Source: Tragulus kanchil (taxonomy: Eukaryota > Chordata > Mammalia > Artiodactyla > Tragulidae). From it: a stretch of DNA of 64,000 nt. Below the pieces are notes generated by a model. The model did not search any database and was not told where the DNA came from. It saw only the letters and a list, made by a program, of their open reading frames with translations. Below, piece by piece: positions 11,156 through 21,381 of this stretch. The translations under genes were made by a program, and so were the position numbers. Position 1 is the first letter of the stretch, and every line of letters starts with the position of its first letter. The stretch lies in NCBI GenBank assembly GCA_022376925.1, contig JAIOJX010000002.1:133186831-133250830 (forward strand), written 5' to 3'.

Positions 11156-11568
11156 ATGCAGTTTATCAGAGTCATCTATTAAGCCATGTCTCCTTAACTG
11201 ACTCTTCACACCTCTCCCTTCATTGTTTTCTTGTCCAGCAGGGTCACTCAACTGGGGTTGGGTTGAGGGAATACTGGATACAAACTCTCCCTCTGAGGAT
11301 TATTATTCCAGAGGGGCCCTCCACTGCTCCAAAAGAAACAACGATTGGTGGGGAACTGGAACTACTGAGCTCCTCACAGCTACTCTGTGCACTCTTACGT
11401 GACTTTTACAGAATCCACCTTTAGAAGGGAAGTGATAATAACGACGAAAGCACTTAGCACACAGAGATGCTGTGAAAGCTCTTACGGAGCCCTTGAAGAG
11501 TGATTGGCACATGAGTATTCAAGAAATGTAAGTTGTTCCTGTAAGAGAGGGGTGCATGGTATAAGTTG

Positions 11569-11845
11569 GAACTTCCCTGATGGTCCAGTCGTTAAGAATT
11601 TGCTGGCCAATGCAGAGGGTATGTTTCCTGGTTGGGAAGATTCCACACGCTACATGGCAACTAAGTCAGCGTATGGCTACTACTGAGCCGTCACCCAAGC
11701 CTGCATGCCTAGAGCCTATGAACCACAGGCAAAGCCACTACAATGAGAAGCCCACACACTGCACTGAAGCGTAGCCGCACTTGCCACAACGAGCGAAATC
11801 CCATGTCAAGCAACAAAGACCCAGTGCAGCCATAAATAAATAAGC
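11569..11845 (+). repeat. CHR-type SINE, D4 second copy
   Basis: Same as 10462-10738. Confidence 0.88.
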
Positions 11846-12057
11846 AAGAGCATAAACTGGAGAGTCAAACAGAACCTTGCTCTACTGTAGATGAGAATCT
11901 CCTCCCAGATCTCACTTTATTCCTCTATAAAATGGGAAGAAGAGCTTTCCTCACCTTCGAGGGTCACCACGAAACTCAGAGAAGACACGTAAAACATTTA
12001 CTACAGTGCCTAGAAAGCACCGAACTCTGCTTTTCCTTCCAGAATGCAGTTTATCAG

Positions 12058-12260
12058 GCGGCGCTAGTAGTAAAGAACCCGCCCGGCCACGTGGGAGATG
12101 GAAGAGATGTGTTCGATCCCTGGATCAGAAATATTCCCCTGGAGGAGGGCATGGCTACCCGCTTCAGTATTCTTGCCTGGAGAATCCCACGGTCAGAGGA
12201 GCCCGGAGAGCTACAGTCTATGGGGTCAAAAAGAGTCGAACACCACTGATAAACACATAC
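12058..12260 (+). repeat. Bov-tA SINE, D4 second copy
   Basis: Same insertion as 10951-11155, with one TG dinucleotide fewer in the head. Confidence 0.92.
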
Positions 12261-12447
12261 ATGCAGTTTATCAGAGTCATCTATTAAGCCATGTCTCCTT
12301 AACTGACTCTTCACACCTCTCCCTTCATTGTTTTCTTGTCCAGCAGGGTCACTCAACTGGGGTTGGGTTGAGGGAATACTGGATACAAACTCTCCCTCTG
12401 AGGATTATTATTCCAGAGGGGCCCTCCACTGCTCCAAAAGAAACAAC

Positions 12448-13084
12448 AGATTTGGCTGGGGAACTGGGGTGAGATCACATTTATCTAAGAAGCTTCCAAA
12501 TGAAAACTAGCATTTGTACTTATTGCATTTCACCTCCAAATTTGATTACATTTCTCTCCTGCTGTAAATCTGCCTTCCCCTCTGCCAACTTATTATTAAA
12601 GCCAGGATGGAATTGGTAGAGTGATACGTAAAATTTCCATCTTGGCTTTGACATTCCAGGAAGTTACAAAGCAATTACAGCTGCCGGAGCCTCAGGCCCT
12701 GATGAATCACAGAGCACAGCAAGGGACAGCAGGGGCCAGAGCAGGAACGCGAGGGAGATAGTGAGCTGGGAATCAAAGGTCAATTAAAATGAAACAGTCA
12801 ATTTTAATTTGAACGTCTTGCTTATATTCACATTCTCTTCCCATAAATGAGAAAGTAAATGAAGCCTGTTCATTTGTGGGGGTGTGATACATATTTTTTC
12901 TGAGGACAATGAGGGTTTGGGAAATGGTTTCAGAATCTTGAAGGTTTGAAATGTGAAATGTCCCAGGGAGAACACATGCCATCTGGTGACCTGCCCAAAT
13001 GTCAGCAGCTGCCTAACAAAGAGCCATCAGCACTAGCCTGAGGGACATGTGGGTCTAATGTCATCAGCTCCAGCTTTGGGAATA
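12448..13084. other. Unique, AT-rich, possibly conserved non-coding sequence
   Basis: No repeat family is recognised. The sequence has several TAAT/ATTA cores ('caattaaaatgaaacagtca', 'aattttaatttg' at 12780-12812). That composition is seen in conserved non-coding elements but proves nothing by itself. No exon is evident. Confidence 0.35.
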
Positions 13085-13270
13085 AGCACCTCTGGGCTTG
13101 GTCCTGGCTCCACCACTTCATAGCTGTGGAGTTCAACTTCTCTGTGCCCTAGTTCCTTATCACTAAAATGAAGATAACAATGCCTACCCCTGCTGCTTAT
13201 TTTAAAGATTAAGGTAAATCACATACCCAAGGTGCCAAGCACATTGCCTGTCCAGGGGTGCAGTATTATT
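13085..13270 (+). repeat. MIR SINE
   Basis: Sense MIR: 'tcctggctccaccacttcat', 'agctgtgg', 'tctctgtgccctagttcctt', 'actaaaatgaagataacaat'. Nearly complete but diverged. Confidence 0.88.
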
Positions 13271-13337
13271 TCCTCTCTTCTTGACTGGTAGACCTGCAGT
13301 CCCACCAGATGACCTTAAACAACAACAGCTTAACTAG

Positions 13338-13454
13338 ATTTTTTTCCTATTTGTTTGGCCATGCGACAGACATGGGAAATTGTCGTTCCCCAACCTAAGC
13401 CCCCTGCAGTGGAAGCAAGGTATCATAACCACTGGACCCCCGAGGGAAGTCCCT
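13338..13454 (-). repeat. Short CHR-1-like SINE
   Basis: Antisense short SINE: 'tgtttggccatgcgacagac' then the tRNA-like head ending 'cactggacccccgagggaag'. It lacks the long CHR body. Confidence 0.75.
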
Positions 13455-13458
13455 AGAT

Positions 13459-13670
13459 ACTGAAAGTGAATGTCACTCAGTCGTGTCTGATTTTTCACGG
13501 CCACATGAACTGTAGCCTGCCAGGTTCCTTTGTCCATGGAATTCTCCAGGCAAGAATACTGGAGTAGGTAGCCTATCCCTTCTCTAGGGGATCTTCCCGA
13601 CCCAGGAATTGGACCAGGGTCTCCTGTATTGCAAGTGAATTCTTGACCAGCTGAGCTCTCAGGAAAGCCC
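13459..13670 (-). repeat. Bov-tA SINE, antisense
   Basis: Antisense Bov-tA: 'cactcagtcgtgtctgattt', 'tccatggaattctccaggca', 'gaatactggagtaggtagcc', ending at the head complement near 13670. A short CCTAGAT-like repeat flanks it at 13452 and 13669. It directly abuts the preceding SINE. Confidence 0.9.
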
Positions 13671-13675
13671 TAGAT

Positions 13676-14761
13676 CTTAATTTAGTGGCATTCGCCTTCC
13701 TGTTGGGGACTTGGGCTTCAGGGAAGTTTTAATTTCCTTCGTGTGGGCTTCTTCAGTCTGTTCCTCTCACAGAGGCAGATGGAGGGGTTCAGCACCATAG
13801 AAGGGGAGGGGGAGGGTGCTTCTTGCCAGATTATCAAGGAGTCCATTCATTTAGCTGGCACTTTGGCCCTTCCTGTCTGCTCAGGGCTCAAAGACTCATC
13901 TACGGTTGACCTGATGTTGGCCTGGAGTCTTGTGGTTCTGGCTGTCATCAGTGGGAAGCATTTGTATTTCTCTTCTCTAGTTCAGGGTAGGGATCCTCTA
14001 GAAGAAATTCCCAATCTTTTCTTGGGAGCTACCCCATCTGCAGGGTTGGTTTTGGGAATTGGGAAAATGAGACAAAGGTTATGAGGGAGACCTAGGAATG
14101 GAAATTACCCTTGTAACCTGGAACAGTGCTGCTTGTGTGGAGAACGAAGAATTACTTTTAGAAGAACCAAGTTGGCATGAATCTGAAGGAGGAGGAAGTG
14201 AAGCAAATGGGAGAATGCATAGTAAACTCAAGAGCCAGAAGAGTCAAGTTCACAGCAAAGCAAGGCGCAAGATGTGGATCAAAGTGGTTTAAGAATAAGA
14301 CCGTGAGTAGCTAGTGGGCACCCAAATGCCCTTTCAAAGTGATGCATAGAATATGCAGAAGAAGGCATCCACTTTAAAGGCGCTGGGTTAACAACAATAG
14401 AGCACCCACTGGGGAAACAGACACCAGATACGGAGCAAAGTCTAGATGGGTGGGTGAAGAGCAATGCTGTACTAGTGATTTACTGTTCTTTCCCAGCCCT
14501 CTATTGACCTTTCCTGGGACCCAGGACCTTTCTAAGACATAAGGCCTTCCCTAGGGGTGGTTCCTAGCAAAGGAGGTGGTGATGGGAATTACGAGGGGTT
14601 GCCAAGAGTGAGGCACGAAGGGAGTGTTTCCCCACTCCTTTCTCAGATTCCTCATCATGTCACAAGCCATTGCTTTGGATATAGAAGACAGAGCAAAACT
14701 GTGTACCTAAGGAGAAGCCCCAAACCAAGTCACAGTATGTACCTGGGGAGAGTTCAAGAGC
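13676..14761. other. Unique sequence, nothing recognised
   Basis: About 1.1 kb of mixed sequence. Frames up to 113 codons start at 13743 and 14098, but they have no recognisable domain, no splice context I can support and no biased composition, so I do not call a gene. Confidence 0.5.
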
Positions 14762-15327
14762 AGGTCCTTCTGAGGAGGGTGAGGTTGTGGTGTTTGCCTG
14801 AGACGGAAGGGAGAAGAAGGCAGAAAACAATATCCACACAGAATACACTTCTGCCCGGCAGCAATCAACACCTGTTAACTCATTTGCAAGGTTTAGCTCC
14901 TGAGAACACCTGCTCCTCTATTCCCTGAGCATCTGATGTTGTCCTTGAAATCAGAATGCCAGCTTCCCAGGGAGGAGCAGGGACACCAACAAACACAGCT
15001 GGCAGAAGTCACCCAGCTGGCCTCGCTCCTCCTCCCAGCCCTGTGCCTTTGCTGGGGAGGCCAACCCACAGGCTGCTCCCTTCCTCTGACCACAGCAAAG
15101 ACGGGGTCTGCAGGAGCCCCTGGCGTGCACGTTTGCCAAGGAATCCAGCTGCCTTTTACCTGGCCCGTGCTCTAAGTGATTTGGTGGGGGCTTCCAGCCA
15201 GTGCAGGGGAAATCAGAGGGGACCTTCACCCCCACTCCTGGACCCCTGCCCAGGCTTATCTGTCTCTGTGAGGCTCCCTCATCTGGATGAGGTCATACTT
15301 GAAGAAGATTTTCTCATTTCTCTCCAT

Positions 15328-15510
15328 ATCAGTGGTTCTTAAAGTGTGATCACACTTTGGGACCTGTAGCATCACCTGGGAGCTTGTTTGAAAGGCAAAT
15401 CCTACATCTCCGCCCCAGACCCACAAAAGCTCTGGGGGCAAGGTCCAGTCATCTGCTTGAGCAAACCTCCAGAGGATTCTGATGCACACTGCTGTTTGAG
15501 AACCCCTTGT
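15328..15510 (+). repeat. MER5A DNA transposon (hAT-Charlie)
   Basis: Complete non-autonomous element. The 5' terminus is 'cagtggttcttaaagtgtg', the internal words 'atcacctgggagcttgttt' and 'aggattctgatgcacactgc' match the family, and the 3' terminus 'gtttgagaacccct' is the inverted complement of the start. The second copy is at 16416-16598. Confidence 0.93.
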
Positions 15511-15554
15511 CTTCAGGCATCAAAAGAAGCTGCGTCAAATTCCATGATCTGCAA

Positions 15555-15820
15555 TTGTTCTAGTGTTCATTCCAGTTGGTGGACTCCTGGATTAATTCCA
15601 ATCTTCCTTTCAACAACAAAAACCTGTATCAGACATTCTCTCATATACATGTCCTCGGATCTAGGCGAGTATTTCTATAGGGCACATTCTTAAAAATAGT
15701 TTACTAGAATGAAGGAGGTATCCACATTCAAACATTGTTAGGTATGCCAAATGGACTTCTCAATTCACCAATTTGCATTCCTACCACAGAAAATGAAAGG
15801 ACACATGTCATCACAGTCTT
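15555..15820 (-). repeat. L1-like fragment, truncated by the duplication junction
   Basis: First and incomplete copy of the antisense L1 seen in full at 16640-17060. It is cut by the D5 linker. Confidence 0.65.
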
Positions 15821-16415
15821 CAACATGTCAGTTTTTTTCTAGAATGAAGAGGTCCTTCTGAGGAGGGTGAGGTTGTGGTGTTTGCCTGAGACGGAAGGGA
15901 GAAGAAGGCAGAAAACAATATCCACACAGAATACACTTCTGCCCGGCAGCAATCAACACCTGTTAACTCATTTGCAAGGTTTAGCTCCTGAGAACACCTG
16001 CTCCTCTATTCCCTGAGCATCTGATGTTGTCCTTGAAATCAGAATGCCAGCTTCCCAGGGAGGAGCAGGGACACCAACAAACACAGCTGGCAGAAGTCAC
16101 CCAGCTGGCCTCGCTCCTCCTCCCAGCCCTGTGCCTTTGCTGGGGAGGCCAACCCACAGGCTGCTCCCTTCCTCTGACCACAGCAAAGACGGGGTCTGCA
16201 GGAGCCCCTGGCGTGCACGTTTGCCAAGGAATCCAGCTGCCTTTTACCTGGCCCGTGCTCTAAGTGATTTGGTGGGGGCTTCCAGCCAGTGCAGGGGAAA
16301 TCAGAGGGGACCTTCACCCCCACTCCTGGACCCCTGCCCAGGCTTATCTGTCTCTGTGAGGCTCCCTCATCTGGATGAGGTCATACTTGAAGAAGATTTT
16401 CTCATTTCTCTCCAT

Positions 16416-16598
16416 ATCAGTGGTTCTTAAAGTGTGATCACACTTTGGGACCTGTAGCATCACCTGGGAGCTTGTTTGAAAGGCAAATCCTACATCTCCG
16501 CCCCAGACCCACAAAAGCTCTGGGGGCAAGGTCCAGTCATCTGCTTGAGCAAACCTCCAGAGGATTCTGATGCACACTGCTGTTTGAGAACCCCTTGT
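16416..16598 (+). repeat. MER5A, D5 second copy
   Basis: Identical to 15328-15510. Confidence 0.93.
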
Positions 16599-16639
16599 CT
16601 TCAGGCATCAAAAGAAGCTGCGTCAAATTCCATGATCTG

Positions 16640-17060
16640 CAATTGTTCTAGTGTTCATTCCAGTTGGTGGACTCCTGGATTAATTCCAATCTTCCTTTCA
16701 ACAACAAAAACCTGTATCAGACATTCTCTCATATACATGTCCTCGGATCTAGGCGAGTATTTCTATAGGGCACATTCTTAAAAATAGTTTACTAGAATGA
16801 AGGAGGTATCCACATTCAAACATTGTTAGGTATGCCAAATGGACTTCTCAATTCACCAATTTGCATTCCTACCACAGAAAATGAAAGGACACATGTCCTC
16901 ACAGTCTTCCCCGCTTCCACAGTGTTCTCACTGTTTTCATTTTCTTTTTCAGTCTGAGAGGTGACATGATACCTTGTTTTGATTTGCATTTCTTTAAGAG
17001 TGACATTGAGCATCTTTTCTTATGTTTATTAGCCACTTTAGCATAGGACTTTTTTTAGTT
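16640..17060 (-). repeat. L1 LINE fragment, antisense
   Basis: Diverged antisense L1 near the 3' end: 'aatttgcattcctaccacag', 'ttttgatttgcatttcttta', 'attgagcatcttttcttatg'. The second copy is at 17707-18127. Confidence 0.75.
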
Positions 17061-17605
17061 ATCTCTGTTTCCAGCAGTCCTCATGCATGACTTGTATAAT
17101 TTTAAAAAGAAAGAAGAAAAGAAAAATGCTGGGTCCCCTCTTTTCTGCAAAGTGCTTTACACTCCAGCAGAAGCCAGATGGACATTTTAGGGTTGAATGT
17201 AGGGTGATCAATGGTATAATGGCCTGCAAAGGTAGGGGTGGGGTTCCCAGGATCTAGGACTTTTAGTGGTAAAAACGGGGAAGTTTCAAGCAAATCAAAG
17301 TGAATAAGTCACCTAGTTGGGTGATTTGCTCAGGGCATCACACAGCAAATCAGCAGTCAGACTAAGGGGAGGCTCCCAGGTCCCTGATCTCCCCTTCTTG
17401 TCTATTTCTGGAGAAGCAGTGATAGACCTGAAAGTGCTGGTGAGGGAGACTTCTCAGTCTCACCCAACTAGACAGGAAGCCCCCTCTGCTCATTTATTTC
17501 TTGAAACTCAGTGTACATCCCAGAGCCTGACAAAGAGTTGGCAGCTAGAGTTGATTAAAGTTATAAGGGTTAGGAGGGAAAGGGGCAGGGCACAATTTTG
17601 AAAAG
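17061..17605. other. Unique sequence, nothing recognised
   Basis: Mixed sequence with a chance 94-codon frame at 17317. It recurs exactly at about 18128-18672. Confidence 0.5.
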
Positions 17606-17706
17606 ACTGACAGCCCAAGGACACAGCATAAACCCATTAGAATCAAATGGGTCCAAGACCTTGGTCCTCAGGCATCAAAAGAAGCTGCGTCAAATTCCAT
17701 GATCTG

Positions 17707-18127
17707 CAATTGTTCTAGTGTTCATTCCAGTTGGTGGACTCCTGGATTAATTCCAATCTTCCTTTCAACAACAAAAACCTGTATCAGACATTCTCTCATA
17801 TACATGTCCTCGGATCTAGGCGAGTATTTCTATAGGGCACATTCTTAAAAATAGTTTACTAGAATGAAGGAGGTATCCACATTCAAACATTGTTAGGTAT
17901 GCCAAATGGACTTCTCAATTCACCAATTTGCATTCCTACCACAGAAAATGAAAGGACACATGTCCTCACAGTCTTCCCAGCTTCCACAGTGTTCTCACTG
18001 TTTTCATTTTCTTTTTCAGTCTGAGAGGTGACATGATACCTTGTTTTGATTTGCATTTCTTTAAGAGTGACATTGAGCATCTTTTCTTATGTTTATTAGC
18101 CACTTTAGCATAGGACTTTTTTTAGTT
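17707..18127 (-). repeat. L1 fragment, D6 second copy
   Basis: Same as 16640-17060, with one substitution near 17978. Confidence 0.75.
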
Positions 18128-18669
18128 ATCTCTGTTTCCAGCAGTCCTCATGCATGACTTGTATAATTTTAAAAAGAAAGAAGAAAAGAAAAATGCTGGG
18201 TCCCCTCTTTTCTGCAAAGTGCTTTACACTCCAGCAGAAGCCAGATGGACATTTTAGGGTTGAATGTAGGGTGATCAATGGTATAATGGCCTGCAAAGGT
18301 AGGGGTGGGGTTCCCAGGATCTAGGACTTTTAGTGGTAAAAACGGGGAAGTTTCAAGCAAATCAAAGTGAATAAGTCACCTAGTTGGGTGATTTGCTCAG
18401 GGCATCACACAGCAAATCAGCAGTCAGACTAAGGGGAGGCTCCCAGGTCCCTGATCTCCCCTTCTTGTCTATTTCTGGAGAAGCAGTGATAGACCTGAAA
18501 GTGCTGGTGAGGGAGACTTCTCAGTCTCACCCAACTAGACAGGAAGCCCCCTCTGCTCATTTATTTCTTGAAACTCAGTGTACATCCCAGAGCCTGACAA
18601 AGAGTTGGCAGCTAGAGTTGATTAAAGTTATAAGGGTTAGGAGGGAAAGGGGCAGGGCACAATTTTGAA

Positions 18670-19030
18670 AAGACTGACAGCCCAAGGACACAGCATAAAC
18701 CCATTAGAATCAAATGGGTCCAAGATGGCAGACCAGACCTTGGTCCTCAGTCAGCAAGCTAAATGACACACCCAGAGGCGCCATGACAGTTCCACCCTTT
18801 CCCTAAAAGAGCTGGAATAATCCTCCCACTCATTAGCATATGGAATTATCCAGCCTATAAAAACTAAGAACACCATGTTTTCAGGGCCGCTGGATTCGCT
18901 CTGCAATGGCCCACACTCTCTCTGTGGAATGTGCTTTCTCTGAATCTGAATAAATCCATTTCTTACCTTTCACTTTGTTTCTCACTGAATTCTTCTCTGC
19001 AAAGAGACACGAAGAACCTGAACCTGAGTG
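18670..19030 (+). repeat. Probable endogenous retrovirus LTR (ERV1-like)
   Basis: Organisation of a retroviral LTR: 'attagcatatggaattatcc' just before a TATAAAA at 18856-18862, a CT-rich block, 'ctctctctgtggaatgtgct', and an AATAAA polyadenylation signal at 18949-18954 followed by a T/C-rich region. The 5' boundary is uncertain (about 18670) and I cannot place the 3' CA end. About 55 bp of its 5' edge also appears at 17606-17660 through D6. No gag, pol or env sequence follows. Confidence 0.65.
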
Positions 19031-19074
19031 GGTCCAGACACTGGGTGAGTGATTTTAATTACCAGGATTTTGGC

Positions 19075-19200
19075 TGGGTTCGAGTCCCAGCTGCGTGGGT
19101 TCAAGTCCCAAACAGAGTTTTGACTGGCTTTGAGTCCCTGCCATGTGAGTTCAAGTCCCAAACAGGTTCAATTAAGTCTGGGTCCTGGGTTTAAGTCTCA
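19075..19200 (+). repeat. Degenerate tandem repeat of tRNA T-loop-like motifs
   Basis: Five words fit GGGTTCRAGTCCCA or a close variant within about 120 bp: 19077, 19098, 19130, 19148 and 19189 (last two diverged). They alternate with 'aaacagag/aaacaggt' spacers. The position is just downstream of the LTR, where a primer-binding site and leader would lie. There is no clover-leaf, so these are not tRNA genes. Confidence 0.7.
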
Positions 19201-19309
19201 AATCGAGGTTGAACACTTTCAAAGTCATCATCACAGGGTTGAGCAGGCAGAGACCCAATGCTGCCTTTCAGTCCCAGCCTCGAATTTCTATCACAGTTAA
19301 CTGAATCCA

Positions 19310-19435
19310 TGGGTAGGATGGCCTACTGTATTCATAGCACTGCACTGTTTATATAAGGGATTTGGGTGTCTCTGGATTATGGTTCCATGGGGGCTCCTAG
19401 AACCAGTCTCCTTCGGATACTGAAGGATGACCATA
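19310..19435 (+). repeat. Tigger/MER2-like DNA transposon remnant
   Basis: 'tttatataagggatttgggt' followed by 'tccatgggggctcctagaac' and 'cggatactgaaggatgacc' resembles the 3' end of a Tigger-type element. It is short and diverged. The second copy is at 20398-20523. Confidence 0.6.
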
Positions 19436-19504
19436 TTCTGATCACACAAAGTCAGAATCCATCCAATGATTTTTACAAGAAAATGAAATCAAAAGACCAC
19501 AGGT

Positions 19505-19650
19505 GTTGGACAGATTTGATTTCTAATCAAGCTGCATAGCCTTGGACAATTGCTCTGATCCTCTGTTTTCCCATCTGTGAAATGGAGCCAATTATTCCTG
19601 AATCCTAGCAGAATGGTTAAGACATGAGGAGGACCTGAGGAAGAAAAGAC
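19505..19650 (+). repeat. MIR SINE
   Basis: Sense MIR core: 'agctgcatagccttggacaa', 'tcctctgttttcccatctgt', 'gaaatggagcc'. The second copy is at 20593-20738. Confidence 0.85.
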
Positions 19651-20293
19651 GGTACATTATTCTTTCCCTCGAGGTAGAAAAAACCAGCACTGAAAGAGGC
19701 TGGTCCAGTTGCCACACGAAAAGGAGCAGCATCTGCTTCAGGTCTGGGCACTAAAGGGCCTGGCCAAGAAGTCCAGTGAGCCTAGAATACAGCCCACCCT
19801 CCCCTCTCCATGGCACATTCCCTGGCACAGGGCTGAGTGTGCCCAGAGAAAGTCCCGTTTCTTCCTAGGAGACCTTCCTTTCAAGCCATAGGACCATGGA
19901 GCTGTGTCTCCCCAGAGAAGGCACACTTTGCAGTTGCACACCAAGCCATCATGTGGCGGGGTAGCAGCCCTGACCTGCAGCATAGCTACACATTGTAGCC
20001 TCTCCCCTTCTCCCACCCGGAACATGGAGAACAGCTTCCTCTCCTGTGGCCCCCAGGACTGGTCAGGCTGACCGTGATGGGTCATCTGAGGAGCAGTCTT
20101 CTCATTATGAATCATACATCATTTCTAAAAGAGGACACTTCCTAACACGGACATGAGGTGTCTATGAATTACTATGTGAGGCAGACAGCTGCCAGTTAAG
20201 AAGAGACTGGCCATCATAATTCAGTAGGGCCTCAGATGGGGCTTTGTTCAGTGAGGTTCTGGCTCTATACCCTGATGCATCTTCACCCCAGTC
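19651..20293. other. Unique sequence, nothing recognised
   Basis: GC-moderate sequence with chance frames on both strands (125 codons minus, 60 codons plus). No domain or repeat is recognised. It is repeated at 20739-21381. Confidence 0.5.
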
Positions 20294-20592
20294 CGTGGCC
20301 TTCCCAGGGGTTGTCAAACATCAAGTCTACACGGGTTGACACAGAATGCTGCCTTTCAGTCCCAGCCTCGAATTTCTATCACAGTTAACTGAATCCATGG
20401 GTAGGATGGCCTACTGTATTCATAGCACTGCACTGTTTATATAAGGGATTTGGGTGTCTCTGGATTATGGTTCCATGGGGGCTCCTAGAACCAGTCTCCT
20501 TCGGATACTGAAGGATGACCATATTCTGATCACACAAAGTCAGAATCCATCCAATGATTTTTACAAGAAAATGAAATCAAAAGACCACAGGT

Positions 20593-20738
20593 GTTGGACA
20601 GATTTGATTTCTAATCAAGCTGCATAGCCTTGGACAATTGCTCTGATCCTCTGTTTTCCCATCTGTGAAATGGAGCCAATTATTCCTGAATCCTAGCAGA
20701 ATGGTTAAGACATGAGGAGGACCTGAGGAAGAAAAGAC
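20593..20738 (+). repeat. MIR, D7 second copy
   Basis: Same as 19505-19650. Confidence 0.85.
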
Positions 20739-21381
20739 GGTACATTATTCTTTCCCTCGAGGTAGAAAAAACCAGCACTGAAAGAGGCTGGTCCAGTTGC
20801 CACACGAAAAGGAGCAGCATCTGCTTCAGGTCTGGGCACTAAAGGGCCTGGCCAAGAAGTCCAGTGAGCCTAGAATACAGCCCACCCTCCCCTCTCCATG
20901 GCACATTCCCTGGCACAGGGCTGAGTGTGCCCAGAGAAAGTCCCGTTTCTTCCTAGGAGACCTTCCTTTCAAGCCATAGGACCATGGAGCTGTGTCTCCC
21001 CAGAGAAGGCACACTTTGCAGTTGCACACCAAGCCATCATGTGGCGGGGTAGCAGCCCTGACCTGCAGCATAGCTACACATTGTAGCCTCTCCCCTTCTC
21101 CCACCCGGAACATGGAGAACAGCTTCCTCTCCTGTGGCCCCCAGGACTGGTCAGGCTGACCGTGATGGGTCATCTGAGGAGCAGTCTTCTCATTATGAAT
21201 CATACATCATTTCTAAAAGAGGACACTTCCTAACACGGACATGAGGTGTCTATGAATTACTATGTGAGGCAGACAGCTGCCAGTTAAGAAGAGACTGGCC
21301 ATCATAATTCAGTAGGGCCTCAGATGGGGCTTTGTTCAGTGAGGTTCTGGCTCTATACCCTGATGCATCTTCACCCCAGTC

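Larger units (their letters stand above)
10325..12447. repeat. Direct duplication pair D4 (about 1.02 kb)
   Basis: Copy 1 is 10325-11342 and copy 2 is 11432-12447, offset 1107 falling to 1105 after a 2-bp TG difference at about 11001. The 89-bp linker contains a stretch ('gacttttacagaatccacct') taken from the 3' end of D3, so the join is built from nearby sequence. Confidence 0.95.
14762..16908. repeat. Direct duplication pair D5 (about 1.06 kb)
   Basis: Copy 1 is 14762-15820 and copy 2 is 15850-16908, offset 1088, with a 29-bp linker that is T-rich. Differences are confined to the last bases of copy 1. The unit carries unique sequence, a complete MER5A and the start of an antisense L1. Its 3' 308 bp is also the 5' part of D6, so that piece occurs three times. 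Confidence 0.96.
16601..18727. repeat. Direct duplication pair D6 (about 1.06 kb)
   Basis: Copy 1 is 16601-17660 and copy 2 is 17668-18727, offset 1067. At the join, 'cttggtcctca' of the downstream unique sequence (true position about 18739) is spliced directly to the repeat start 'ggcatcaaaag' through a shared TCA. The unit holds the L1 fragment, about 540 bp of unique sequence and the 5' edge of the LTR. Confidence 0.96.
19257..21381. repeat. Direct duplication pair D7 (about 1.04 kb)
   Basis: Copy 1 is 19257-20293 and copy 2 is 20345-21381, offset 1088, with a 51-bp linker of unmatched sequence (20294-20344). The copies look identical. The unit holds a Tigger-like scrap, a MIR and about 600 bp of unique sequence. 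Confidence 0.96.

Noticed and set aside
13743..14292. Possible exons in the unique 13.7-14.3 kb stretch
   Set aside because: No recognisable protein similarity, no consistent splice pair and no reading-frame bias I could defend.
19077..19200. tRNA or tRNA-like gene array
   Set aside because: Only the T-loop-like words recur; no acceptor, D or anticodon arm is present.
18670..19256. Full endogenous retrovirus
   Set aside because: Only one LTR-like region is visible, and no gag, pol or env wording follows within the window.
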